From positions 1-37,394 of the forward strand of contig JADNRX010000504.1 of the NCBI GenBank assembly GCA_015501595.1: a stretch of DNA of 37,394 nucleotides, in the 5' to 3' direction. This document shows positions 21,125 to 30,544 of this stretch, in pieces; position 1 is the stretch's first letter, and each line of letters begins with the position of its first letter. The position numbers and the translations under genes are program-made. The notes beneath the pieces were generated by a model, which was not told the origin of the DNA, did no database searches, and saw only the letters and a program-made list of their open reading frames with translations. This DNA comes from Hymenopellis radicata. Taxonomy: Eukaryota; Basidiomycota; Agaricomycetes; Agaricales; Physalacriaceae.

Positions 21125-21722
21125 CGCATTCGCGAATTGGCTTTCCGTCGGGCTGTTCAAGATCTCGATCTCTTCCAAGGCGCCACGACACGCTCGGTCC
21201 CTCTAGAGCTCAAGAAGTTGAACGGTACATTCACTGATATTGATCCTTTGTTTTCGCTGCAGCTTAAATTGGCGCGTGAAATATACATTCAGATTTCCGA
21301 GTCTATCCAGGATACAGCTATTTGCGGAACGGGAGAATCTCGAGCCACGTTGGCGCACTCTGCCATGGAACCGATACGGCCATTTACCCCCCTTCCGAAG
21401 GAATGGTGACGGACCTTTTTAACTTTAGCTTGAGTATTGTTTTCTGACGATCCCTACTAGTGCTGTGCTCGGGCCGTCGCCGAAGGTTACCACCATGAAA
21501 ATCAACTTCCTTCCAAGTTCCTTCTTGATCTGCGTTGGTCTGAATATTATGTACGTGGCGCGAAACCAATCTGCCGGTCTACTCCCGCGGGAAGAACATC
21601 TTATAAGGTCCCTACTGCCATCAAGTCGTCTTCACCCCACAATGTATCTCCAGACTAAGACGGAAATCACTCTCCTTTTGCACATCCTCGCGTTGACCAT
21701 CCGCTCTTTTTTAAAGCAACAG

Positions 21723-22221
21723 ATGTTTCTTCTCATTCCGTCATTTTGTCTTTTCCTTATTCTGCTTGCAAATCAACGAGCATCAAGTCTCGCCGAAAAA
21801 TTCATCGCGAAGCTCAAAGCGCTACGTGATGAAATCGAAAGCGACCGTCAGCACCACGGTCCCAGAATCCAGGATGCGTGTCTGAATTATGACGAGAAGG
21901 CTCTCGTGTGCGCCTTTACTTGTTGATCTTCGTAGATTATTGACAGTCGTATAGCATGGTCATCAAATACGAGGAATTCGCCCAGAAGCCCTCCATGCGC
22001 GGGTGGCTGAAGGCCCGCTTTCAGACAAGCGACATGTCTGTGCGCCGTCTGGGATTGGCTTACCGTAAATCGGTTCGTTACTTTTCTTTCTTGTTACACC
22101 TGCTTACGCTCCTTCCCACTATTAGCTTTACCGACGCCTCCAGATCGCCAATATGTCCATGATTACCGAGGCTTCTGGCACCCATCCGCCTTTGTATCCA
22201 CCAGTTGTCGCCAGAGTCTAA
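21723..22221 (+). CDS. Unknown protein with N-terminal hydrophobic segment
   Basis: The model has three exons: 21723-21907, 21955-22072 and 22126-22221 (or starting at 22144, also in frame). The introns end in ..ATAG and ..TTAG/CCAG. The protein (126-132 aa) starts with a hydrophobic stretch (MFLLIPSFCLFLILL). A charged helical region follows (AEKFIAKLKALRDEIESD), then DACLNYDEKALV, VIKYEEFAQKPSMRGWLKAR, DMSVRRLGLAYRKS and the tail HPPLYPPVVARV. An upstream exon is likely, because the frame is open back to 21465 and the hydrophobic start may really be intron. Conservation-like composition suggests a real gene. I cannot name a family. Confidence 0.45.
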
Positions 22222-22551
22222 GACTCTGTTTCTTGGACAGGTCAGTTGCATTGTTTGCCTCTCAAGGACACGTTGACAAGGGTATCTATAGCATCCCGAC
22301 TCTCTTTGACAATCACCTGCGGCTCCCAGGAGGAGCCTTGAGACTGGACACTGTTCCGTTACCTGTCATTTCCCCCAAAGCTTTCGGCTGTACATGTATC
22401 TCTGTTGTATTTCGATAATATCAACATCTATCTGCATTACCATCGCCTCTGACCAACACTAATACCAGTCTTCTTGACCGGAGGGCCATCGACGGTGTGC
22501 AGGAAGGTCTGCCTGATACCGACGCGCCAGAGCTCTCTGTGTTGTAGTTGG
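22222..22551. other. Convergent spacer
   Basis: Lies between two opposing predicted genes. A plus-strand frame (22233-22418) has no supporting features. Otherwise nothing is seen. Confidence 0.3.
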
Positions 22552-23968
22552 CTAGATTAAGTCGGCGTCAACGACCATGCACATCAACGAGCAAAGGAAG
22601 AATACTACCTCAACTTGAGCTCGACTCTCATCCACATAAGGTAGCTCAATGAACCTGAGTTTTGGTGCTGAAGGAGGGGACATGTTCGGAGGACAAGATG
22701 AACGTTGAAAGCTTTCGTAGGGGTGACACGAAGTCAGCATATGTGGCCGAGACGCGGGGCGCCTTTGCGTGTGGTCGCGAGATAGATCGGGCCTGCGACG
22801 GTATGCTGGGAGCTCGGTCGAAGGGTTGGTGAACCATGGTGAGTTATAAGGGTCGGGGCTCTCCAGCCTCTTGGATACGCTCCGAAAGTCTGCAAAGCGC
22901 ACTTTCTTGCGTTGCGCGTTCGGAAATGCATTTGTCTTTGAGATGGGTAAGTACGCGCCAGGGAATATGCCAATAAATACGTACGTCTGACGAGGTGGCC
23001 CTCGAAGGTTTCTCGATATACGCGGGAGGGGCAAATGAAGTGCACATCTCGTAGCAGGTATCGGACTGGGGAAGTAGGCATCTTGATCTAAAATAGGTTG
23101 AAGGTAGATTAGAAGACATCCAGAGCAGCCGAGAGATGAATACTCACGTTCTTGACGACTTGGGTTTCCGCGAAGATGCACCAAACATACTCTTTATCCT
23201 TGCACCGAATGTCGAACGAGCCGACATCTCAAGGACCTCCAGTCGCCGATTGCAATCCTCCAATTTAGCGTTCATAGTATCTGCGTGCCTACGGATATAG
23301 CATCGCGTACAACAGATATCGGCTTGTAAACCGGCAGTTCCAGGTGGTCCGGAAAGTCTTCTTGGCTGACGACCAAAGCACTGGCGTTCCAGATGATTTA
23401 CCGGGTAAGCCATAACGGAGGCGTAGTTGGGTGCACCGTATGTGTATGAGGCACTTCTATACCCCGCTGCACTGCCTGCCAGCAGATGGAGATTGGAATG
23501 GAACTCGGATAATTCGGTGACGGCATTTCCACTGTGGCAAGGTCTGTTGTGGGACCAGATTAGAATGAAGAGATAGGCATTTAACGTATTATGGAGTTGC
23601 AGGAATGAAGGAGTATTTTGACCAATATAAGCGAAAGGCACGGAAACACAGTTGATGAGCTTTCGCTCTAGAGTGCCGTCACTGTCAGGAGGAGGTATTG
23701 GGTCCAAGTGCGTTCTCCACAAGAGACTGCAGGCCGCGTTGTCGAGTTTATTTACCGTCGCGAAAAAGAAATCGTGGCACTGGTGGTGGCAAGAAGTCAA
23801 CCGATTGAACGCGATCGAGTCCGAAAGAGGAAGTTCCCTCTCAGCTCCAAACCACCATCTCGCCATCTGGTCGCATCTGTTCTGCCATGGTGCCGCGCTC
23901 TCCGTCCGCAGGATAAATGACGAACAGGATATGTCGTCGTCCAAGGTATGCTGTACACATTGGCTCAC
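22552..23968 (-). CDS. Unknown Agaricomycete-type protein with KKVRFA motif
   Basis: Exons are modelled as 23968-23148, 23087-22985 and 22935-22552 (introns GTGAGT..TTAG and GTACGT..AAAG), giving about 435 aa. The 5' exon frame is long (273 codons) and includes a coiled-coil-like stretch near its end (NAKLEDCNRRLEVLEMSARS) and a basic patch (SSRKPKSSR). The last exon carries QRKKVRFADFRSVSKRLESP and a Pro/Arg-rich region, then KLRFIELPYVDESRAQ. A further intron after that point (GTAGTATTC) is possible, so the C-terminus is uncertain. A frame upstream (23972-24283) can be joined in phase by a weak intron and may be the true first exon. Function is unknown. Confidence 0.4.
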
Positions 23969-24283
23969 TCTCTAGGGCCCTCGAAATAAAACCTGAGTAT
24001 TTCGACCAGTCGACTGGTCGTTCTCCCCAGTCCCTTCGCATTTATCATGGATTGTAAATCTGCGACGAACTTGATCTGTGGGAGCTGCTACCTTTTCTCG
24101 AGGACAGTCATACTCAGAGCTCAAAGCGCTACGAGGCGCCTCGCTCATCGCTACGCGCTCTACGCTCGCCATGGGTCGATTATCGTCCATAATCTTCTGG
24201 ATGTGTTGGAATGGTTTATGTCTCTCCTTGTCAGATTGAACATAGCCGAACGCGGACGCGTCGTACTGACTCCTTAGGCTCAT

Positions 24284-24689
24284 TTCTTGCTTTACACCCG
24301 ACGAAGAACTCTATGAATGTGATCCCGCGCATCCGCTTCCCTCAAGTAGAATAATTTCCACCGCATCAGTGTTGTGAACAGGTGCTACCTTCTATTATCA
24401 TTCAAATTGTAGCTGATGATGACAGTCCATGGCACGTTTATGTCTCCAGTGCGTATTCATTTGGCTCCGATTAATTTCACTACCTCGGTTATTGCATTTC
24501 TGTTTCTTATACACTTTTCCCGAGATTACGAGAGCGCATCTCACCCAATATATGCATCAACAAAAGCTGCATTCTTCCTCGTTCCAGGTGATACAGTAAG
24601 TACTGGGCACTTGCTGAAATCGTGTGACTTGTGTTATATCTTACTAGCAATAAACAATAGACATGGGCTGGGATAAAGATAATATCACA
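24284..24689. other. Spacer, no gene seen
   Basis: Short frames only. One (24416-24676, plus) has a hydrophobic segment but no splice or family support. Confidence 0.3.
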
Positions 24690-24957
24690 TACTGTGGAAT
24701 TTCATTCAATTCGTCGCACCTTGTGACGTGTGACCGGTGCGACGAAAATCTGAATTCGTCGCGGCGCCGAAGGTGCCGTGACCGCGGGGAAAAAATTCGT
24801 CATTTTCGTCGATTTTCAGCAAGATTTTACACATTTTGGGCCATTTTCACCTTCCGAATTCGTCGAAATGCTCCAGAACCTGTGACTCATGTGACAATTC
24901 GTCGATTTTGGGTCCGTTGTGACCCGTGACCGACGAATTGAATGAAATTGCACAGTA
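24690..24957. mobile_element. TA-flanked MITE, family B (copy B2)
   Basis: Bordered by TA at 24690-24691 and 24956-24957. Ends read CTGTGGAATTTCATTCAATT and (complement) CTGTGCAATTTCATTCAATT. The interior matches B1 (GCGACGAAAATCTGAATTCG, GGCGCCGAAGGTGCCGTGAC, GACCGACGAATTGAATGAAA). It is non-coding. Confidence 0.9.
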
Positions 24958-25304
24958 TCATGTGAGAAGACAGTGGATGAGGGAGATGGGAGTAGTCAAG
25001 AATAAACGGGGGACCAATATATGCCAAATCCAGGTGCTGTATGATGAGGCAAGCAGAGAGGGGCGGGACAAAGGCGGGATCAGGGATGCGCACCGCTGCG
25101 TCACATCACGTGGTCACGTGCCGGTATTGAAACTGTTAGAAACAGTTTCAAAACTATGGCCTCCTGGGGGTCGGTAGGGTTGCGCAGTATATTGCCCAAG
25201 GTGGTTAGTAACATCGGCGCGATATATCCCCATTTTGGGGTGTGTTATTAACTGTTAATAACCGTTAATAACTGCACACGTGACACATCAGCAAACCTGC
25301 AACT

Positions 25305-26780
25305 GTATGGGAGGTATGGTCCCATACCTCCCATACTCCCATACTTGAGTATGGTACCATAGTGGACCTGTCTAAACAAGTATGGTCCCATACTCGTCCC
25401 ATACACTCACCATACTCATCCCATACAGTACCCATACATTACCCATACCCATCCTAGACTGTCCATTCCCAGGTTTTCATCGGTATTTACAGCTCATTAT
25501 GTAGGACATGACGGAGAAGCTTAACAGGATGCATTCACAACTAGTACAACATTCATAATCTACAAGACAACATAAATCTATACATAAAATGGCAAATGGC
25601 CACGGCACTGTGCTTGGTACTCATGGTGGCTGCAAAAGCAAGTATGATGTGGTGGGGAGTCGTAGTCGGAACGACAAAGTCTTGAAGACTCAGATTGATC
25701 ATCGCGTAGATGTCGGCGTCTGTCTGAGACTGTAGGTCAGAAAACAGTAAATTGCGGGTGAGGTTTAAATGACTTACCATTGACTCCATATCCATATCCT
25801 CATCCAACATGCCTGTCTCCGGTTATCCAAACTCAAAGAAGCCATCCCTTCGGTTTGGTTGATCGTCTGGAGCACAGTCATGGGAGGATAGGCGTGACTG
25901 TGTACAGAGTTATTGTGGCCGTGTATAGTGGGTTCGGTCGTAGTTGTGGGCGGCAGTGCGGGTGGTCGTAGTCATCGGGTGGTGGTAGACATGTGAGCCG
26001 TGCGAGATGAAGGAGCCCTGGTCGTAGTCGGGCGGTGTGCCGTTCTGGGAAACTATGGCGCGTCACGCGCCGCGTTGTGGATATAGTCGTCGGTCGTCGT
26101 GTCTGGAGTCGGTCGTCATGGCAGGAGTCGGTCATCGTGGGGTTGGTTGTCATGGTGGGTATGAGGCGTTCAGAGGAGAGGAGCGAGAGAACTTGTAGAA
26201 AAAGAGAATTCAACCAACATGTGGCCGCGGTCGTCGTCGTGTGCGTACTCATCATCGTGATGTGGTGGGCGTGGTTGTTAGCGGTGTAGTCGTCATCGCG
26301 GTAGGCGTTGTTGTGGGTGTCATCGTGGGCGTACTCCGAGTCGTCGTCGCATCGTGCATGTCCTCGCACGCTCGGGTGCTTGTGGTCCTGGTCCGACTCG
26401 CTGGTCGCAGGCACGCACACGCCGTAGTGGGCAGAGAGTGGTGGTGGAAGAAGACGAAGGGACTTGGAAAAATTATTGCAACCAACCCACACGTGTTTGA
26501 TTGCGTGATCGTGCACGGACCATGCACTCGGACCGGTTGCATAACCGGTGACCGAGTCGCGACTACCTCCTGGCCAAGCTCAACCCTACTTCTTACACTC
26601 ATTGTCAGTCGTCATATTGATAGAGGCTGCCAAGACGTGCAAGAAGGCAACTGGAGTAAATTTTTTTTTCTGAGACAGTATGGTAAAAAATCCACGGTAT
26701 GGTAGAGTATGGTGGAATGTGTATGGGAGAGTATGGGAGATCTGCTCCATACTCCCATACTCCCCATACTCTTCCCATAC
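25305..26780. mobile_element. Candidate element F with GTATGGGA terminal clusters
   Basis: Both ends carry clusters of an 8-mer in opposite sense: GTATGGGAGGTATGGTCCCA at 25305 and following on the left, and CATACTCCCCATACTCTTCC to 26780 on the right. About 30 CCATAC/GTATGG words fall within 160 bp at the left and 90 bp at the right. The interior includes a minus-strand frame with an intron-like GTAAGT..CTACAG (about 25776-25730; residues MLDEDMDMESM then SQTDADIYAMINLSLQDFV) and a GTC-rich tract. I found no clean target duplication, so exact ends are uncertain. It lies inside hAT element D1. Confidence 0.55.
25880..26450. repeat. Degenerate GTC/GTG tract
   Basis: Plus-strand text is rich in GTCGTAGTCGTGG, GTCATCGTGG and GTGGTCGTAG units. 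It resembles the 10390-11300 tract read on the other strand. Apparent frames on either strand here are driven by the repeat. Confidence 0.65.
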
Positions 26781-27123
26781 TTTTTGAGTTTTGCTGATGC
26801 ACAATGTGGCGTATTTTCCCAGTCTGAAGCTAAATTTTCTTCCCAGGCCCCCAGAAACCTCTCTGGTAGCTTCAAAATGGTATAACTTGAGTTCTACTGA
26901 TCTTATGATGTATCTATGTGGTCCGGCAGCTCGTTACCAGCCCCTCTTCCCAACAATCACCCTCCTCCTCACCGATCCCGCCCCGACGCGCCCGCCTGCT
27001 CACATGACTGTATCATGTGATAGGTTAATAACCGCCCAAAACTTACCTCTCGGCGGGGGTGTTAATAACCTGGTTATTAACCGTTATCAACCGGTTAAAT
27101 ATCGAACGGCGCGATATTGGAGG

Positions 27124-27276
27124 TACTGTCCTATTTCGACCGTAAGTTCACGTCACAGGTCACAAGGCCTCTGAATTTCCTTATCGGACACCGGAAAACG
27201 CCTCCGATCACTTATCGGGTGTGGGAAGGTCAAAAAATTCAAAATTTTGTGAACTTACGGTCGAAATACTACAGTA
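27124..27276. mobile_element. TA-flanked MITE A4 (153 bp)
   Basis: Bordered by TA at 27124-27125 and 27275-27276. Ends read CTGTCCTATTTCGACCGTAA and (complement) CTGTAGTATTTCGACCGTAA. The sister element D2 lacks it: the complement of D1 reads GCAGGATA, MITE, TACCTCCAATATCG, while D2 reads GCAGGATACCCCCAATATCG (29954-29973). This gives a precise empty site with TA duplication. Confidence 0.9.
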
Positions 27277-27342
27277 TCCTGCGCAACCCTAGGGGTCGGT
27301 ATCAATACCGTTACTAACACCCCCGGAGGTTTACTGCACCAC

Positions 27343-27679
27343 TAGGGTGGTGAAGTAAACCCTAGGTTTTGATACACCTCGGGTTTACTGCGGTTAGTAA
27401 CGGTATTGATAAGTATGGTATTGAAACCTCAGCCGAGGTATCAGTACAGTTTCGATACCGACACGTGATCATTTCACGTGACGGCGCGCTGGCGCTTAGA
27501 GAGGCTAAAATTGGCGGGACAAGGGCGGGATGGGGGTGGCAAGCCGCTGCGCCACATTACGTGTCCAAAACACGTGTCGGTATCGAAACCGTTACTAACG
27601 GTATCAAAACTAGGGCCTCCCAGGGGGTCGGTATTGATACCGTTACTAACACCCCTGGGAGGTTTACTGTGCCACCCTA
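27343..27679. mobile_element. hAT-like MITE, family C (copy C1)
   Basis: Starts TAGGGTGGTGAAGTAAACC and ends with the inverse motif GGTTTACTGTGCCACCCTA. The interior (GATACCGACACGTGATCATT, GGCGGGACAAGGGCGGGATG, AAACCGTTACTAACGGTATC) is about 90% the same as C2. The flanks do not give a clean 8-bp duplication here (TGCACCAC versus TGCTAGGG). The left flank is itself the end of another C-like sequence. Confidence 0.75.
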
Positions 27680-27944
27680 TGCTAGGGTAGTGGAAACAAC
27701 CTAGGTTACAGTACCAAGAGGTTGTTTCCCGGTAAATTACCGGTTATTTACCAGTTTGTAACCTAAGGCTGTTGGAGGTAGGTTACTGTACTATCACGAC
27801 CGCATCTTCACAGGGTGTTATGTGTTACGCTTGTGAACCAACTGGGCACTAGTTCATTCAGGGTCCATAGCCCATATCGGGAGCAGCGGGAGGTGGCGGC
27901 GCTAGCCGCCGCGCGCAAAATTCCCATATAAGGTGTGTTCCCGA

Positions 27945-29168
27945 TAGTGAACAGCCGGGTCTGGTCACCCGGACCGGGTGGCGGGTGAGGGTGCCTACGG
28001 GTACGGGTCGGGGTGCCGATCGGAGAACCCGGCGTGACCCGCGTGACCCGTAGTCACCCGTGGTCAGATATTGGTATGGGCTTCCTGTAGCAAGTATTTG
28101 AGGCAAGTACTTGCCCAACACTTGCTTCCATGAGAGTCCATATTTTAAAGTTTTTTGAGAATTTATTTGGCCTCAAACGAGGCCAACGTCGTTGAGAAAC
28201 GACGTTGCAGAACAATTTCCGCGATCGCCGAGTTGCCCGAGCGTTCCGGCAATTGCCGGATAACGATCGGGCAGCTCTGATCTCTTATCTCTTGGCTCTT
28301 CCCCTCAGAGCACGACGAGAACGTCGTGCTCGTCGGCCCCAGAACTTCTTCTGGGGCTTTTCTCTTCTCTATTCTTTGTGATCCTCTGCTTTGGGTGGCG
28401 TGTTTGGCTGTGCGCCGCCCGCCACGCCCTTGGATTTGCTCCGGGGTGTTTTGAGACGCTCGTCTTCGCGACAGCGTTTTTTGACGACGACTCGCGCCGC
28501 GTAAGCCCTCAGCAGCGAGGCAGCAACATTCCTGGACTGTTCTGGATTCTGGCTTTGGGTTGGCTTTGCGCCAGCCCACTGCCTTTGGATAGCTGGTGCT
28601 CGTCTGCACGACGGCACCAGTTCCATGCGGTGCTCGTCTTCATGACGGCGCCGTTTCACCGAAAAGACGCGGCACATGCTTGAAGGCGCTGTATCGACGC
28701 AGCGAGGAGTCAGAATACGCGCAGGATGGCGTCGCGGACGCGTCCAGCATCAAACGTGCGTATTTACTTCTTCTTTCCTTTTCTTTTCTCACTTCCATTG
28801 CGCAGCCGGTCATTACCTGCCTCGCATCCACCGTCTCCTCATGCGCGCCGTCTCCTCGCGCCCACCATCTCCTCGCCACCATTTCCTCACCTGCCCCACC
28901 TCTCCGCACTTGGTCGAGCCGCGGTTCTTGCTCTCGCAAGTAGCCGGGGCCTCGCCAATGCGTATCGTGCACGTCGCTGGCCCCCGCGCAATTGCTCGGG
29001 GGTCGTCGGCGGGCACGAAAAGCGCGAGGGTTACGAGGGTGTCGGGTGACCCGTGAACCGTGGGTCTATGGGCGGGTGACCCGCACCCGTACTGGCGGGT
29101 CGGGTAAAGTCGCGGGTCGGGGTCGGGGTCAGGATTAAATACCCCCGGCCGACCCGGGCTGTTCACTA
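27945..29168. mobile_element. hAT-type non-autonomous element G
   Basis: A 1224-bp element starting TAGTGAACAGCCGGGTC and ending GACCCGGGCTGTTCACTA. It has a perfect 8-bp duplication GTTCCCGA at 27937-27944 and 29169-29176. Subterminal DNA is rich in GGGTGACCCG/CGGGTCGGG words. Inside are hairpins (separate entry), the tract GCGTAAGCCCTCAGCAGCGA near 28499 shared with element H, an intron-like stretch (GTGCGTATTTACTTC to TTGCGCAG, about 28757-28806) and the near-palindrome CCCCGCGCAATTGCTCGGGG near 28981. No transposase was recognised. Confidence 0.9.
28169..28652 (+). repeat. Hairpin array in element G
   Basis: Perfect inverted repeats lie at 28169-28184 (GGCCTC/GAGGCC), 28184-28207 (CAACGTCGTT/AACGACGTTG, loop GAGA), 28245-28260 (TCCGGCAATTGCCGGA), 28308-28331 (GAGCACGACG/CGTCGTGCTC, loop AGAA) and 28337-28356 (CCCCAGAA/TTCTGGGG, loop CTTC). 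Two more, at 28595-28618 and 28629-28652, have the bulged plan of element H: GGTGC, unpaired T, CGTC, 5-nt loop, GACG, then GCACC or GCGCC. Confidence 0.85.
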
Positions 29169-29614
29169 GTTCCCGACAATTTTCTGGCCTGTTACGTGTT
29201 ATGACAATCAAATAGGTTCAATTCATTGACCCGCGTGACCCGTTATGTGAAGATGCAGTCGCGATAGTACAGTATTTACCTGCACGTGACATATCCACGT
29301 GATGTGTGGCGCACGGAAAAGGTAGTATGCACTATATTCAGAGGCAGGAAATTTTACTATTGCCATTGCAATCTATCTGACTCTGATGGGACCCAGTCAC
29401 TGTGACATCCGGAGGGGAAAGACTGGAAACACTTGACGGCTGCTGCATGGCACTTGCTCCCGCGGAGACGTCACGTGAAAATGTCACGTGCAGGTAAATA
29501 ACCGTTTTTAACCGGTAAATAACCTGGACCTCCGGGAGGGTAGGTAAATAACGGTTATTTACCACCCCCCGAGGTTATTTCCACGACCCTACCCTATGCA
29601 CCACCCTACGCCAT

Positions 29615-29923
29615 TAGGGTGGTGAAGTAAACCCTAGGTTTTGATACACCTCGGGTTTACTGCGGTTAGTAACGGTATTGATACAGTATTGAAACCTCGG
29701 CCGAGGCATCAGTACAGTTTCGATACCGACACGTGATCATTTCACATGACGGCGCGCTGGTTAGAGAGGCTAAGATTGGTGGGACAAGGGCAGGATGGGG
29801 CGGCAAGCCGCTGCGCCACATCACGTGTCCAAAACACGTGCCGGTATCGAAACCGTTACTAACGGTATCGAAACTAGGGGATACCGTTACTAACGCCCCC
29901 AGGAGGTTTACTGCGCCACCCTA
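29615..29923. mobile_element. hAT-like MITE, family C (copy C2)
   Basis: Starts TAGGGTGGTGAAGTAAACC and ends GGTTTACTGCGCCACCCTA, flanked by a perfect 8-bp duplication TACGCCAT at 29607-29614 and 29924-29931. The interior is highly similar to C1 in the same orientation, with a deletion near the right end (the GGGGGTCGGTATTGATACC part of C1 is shortened). It is non-coding; the plus-strand frame at 29733-29936 only reflects the repeat. Confidence 0.9.
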
Positions 29924-29942
29924 TACGCCATCCTAAAATATC

Positions 29943-30324
29943 TAGGGTCGCGCAGGATACCCCCAATATCGCGCCGTTGGATATTTAACCGGTTATTAAC
30001 TGTTAATAACCGGGTTAATAACAGGGGTTATTAACCTGACAGTCATGTGATCAGCGATGGTGTAGTCGTCGGATCATCGGGACACTAGAACACCTTATAT
30101 TGTAGCATGAGCAAGGTACCTTTGAGTAGACAATGCACTGGAGGCTTGAATTAGCCTTGAATTTATTTATTTTGAGGGATGAGAAGCCAAAAACGGAAGG
30201 GTGAGGGGAAAATGCGCCACATACCATCACGTGGGCGGTTATTAACGGTTAATAACACCCCCTAAAATGGGGTATATCCCGCCGATGTTAGTAACCGGGC
30301 GGGGGGATATACTGCGCAACCCTA
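29943..30324. mobile_element. hAT-type element D2 (382 bp)
   Basis: Starts TAGGGTCGCGCAGGATA and ends TATACTGCGCAACCCTA, with a perfect 8-bp duplication AAAATATC at 29935-29942 and 30325-30332. Both ends carry repeated TTAATAACCG words. It is the uninterrupted relative of D1, lies between MITE C2 and the tRNA-Glu gene, and ends 65 bp from the tRNA. Confidence 0.9.
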
Positions 30325-30388
30325 AAAATATCCTAAATTCTAAAAGAGCCAACGGGCAAAAAAGTTCCAGGTTGTATGGCCAGTGTGA

Positions 30389-30480
30389 TTCGGATACGGG
30401 GAATCGAACCCCGAGCTGCCGCGGCATCAACTGTTATGGTAGATGAGAGGCGGCAATGTTAGCCGTTACACCATATCCGA
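30389..30480 (-). tRNA. tRNA-Glu (anticodon CTC) with 20-nt intron
   Basis: On the minus strand the acceptor stem TCGGATA pairs fully with TATCCGA, with discriminator A at 30389. The D stem is GTGT/ACAT, the anticodon stem GCCGC/GCGGC with loop C-T-CTC-A-C, and the T arm CGGGG-TTCGATT-CCCCG. The anticodon CTC is at 30447-30445. A 20-nt intron (30443-30424) sits at the canonical place one base 3' of the anticodon. The spliced length is 72 nt including the discriminator. The B box GGTTCGATTCC is intact. Confidence 0.95.
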
Positions 30481-30544
30481 TGAATTGGTGAACGTCAATT
30501 GAGCTTATTGCGGCTGGCGCGGTCTTTTAGGATCTCAACAAGCC

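Larger units (their letters stand above)
25175..27291. mobile_element. hAT-type element D1, carrying nested insertions
   Basis: Ends are TAGGGTTGCGCAGTATA on the left and TATCCTGCGCAACCCTA on the right (inverted), flanked by a perfect 8-bp duplication GGGGTCGG at 25167-25174 and 27292-27299. It carries element F (about 25305-26780) and MITE A4 (27124-27276). Subterminal DNA repeats TTAATAACCGTTAATAACC. Relative to its sister D2 (29943-30324) it lies in the opposite orientation. It landed in a family-C MITE-like sequence, whose text continues across the duplication (GGGGTCGGTATCAATACCGT). Confidence 0.9.
27784..29274. mobile_element. TA-flanked element E (host of hAT element G)
   Basis: Bordered by TA at 27784-27785 and 29273-29274. 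Ends read CTGTACTATCACGACCGCAT and (complement) CTGTACTATCGCGACTGCAT, continuing CTTCACA on both sides. Element G occupies 27945-29168 and duplicates 8 bp of E. Without it E would be about 260 bp, a typical MITE size. There is no coding capacity of its own. Confidence 0.85.

Noticed and set aside
25305..25460. CCCATAC repeats as a CRISPR array
   Set aside because: Spacing is irregular, with no unique spacers of equal length, and the genome is eukaryotic.
25878..26705. Long frames on both strands
   Set aside because: Produced by the GTC/GTG tract; both strands are open for the same reason.
28308..28356. Strong hairpins as rho-independent terminators
   Set aside because: The context is eukaryotic, and the hairpins are part of an array within a hAT element.
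25175..30324. TAGGGTT at element ends as telomere-like repeat
   Set aside because: It occurs once per end, is part of an inverted terminal repeat with target duplication, and is not in tandem.
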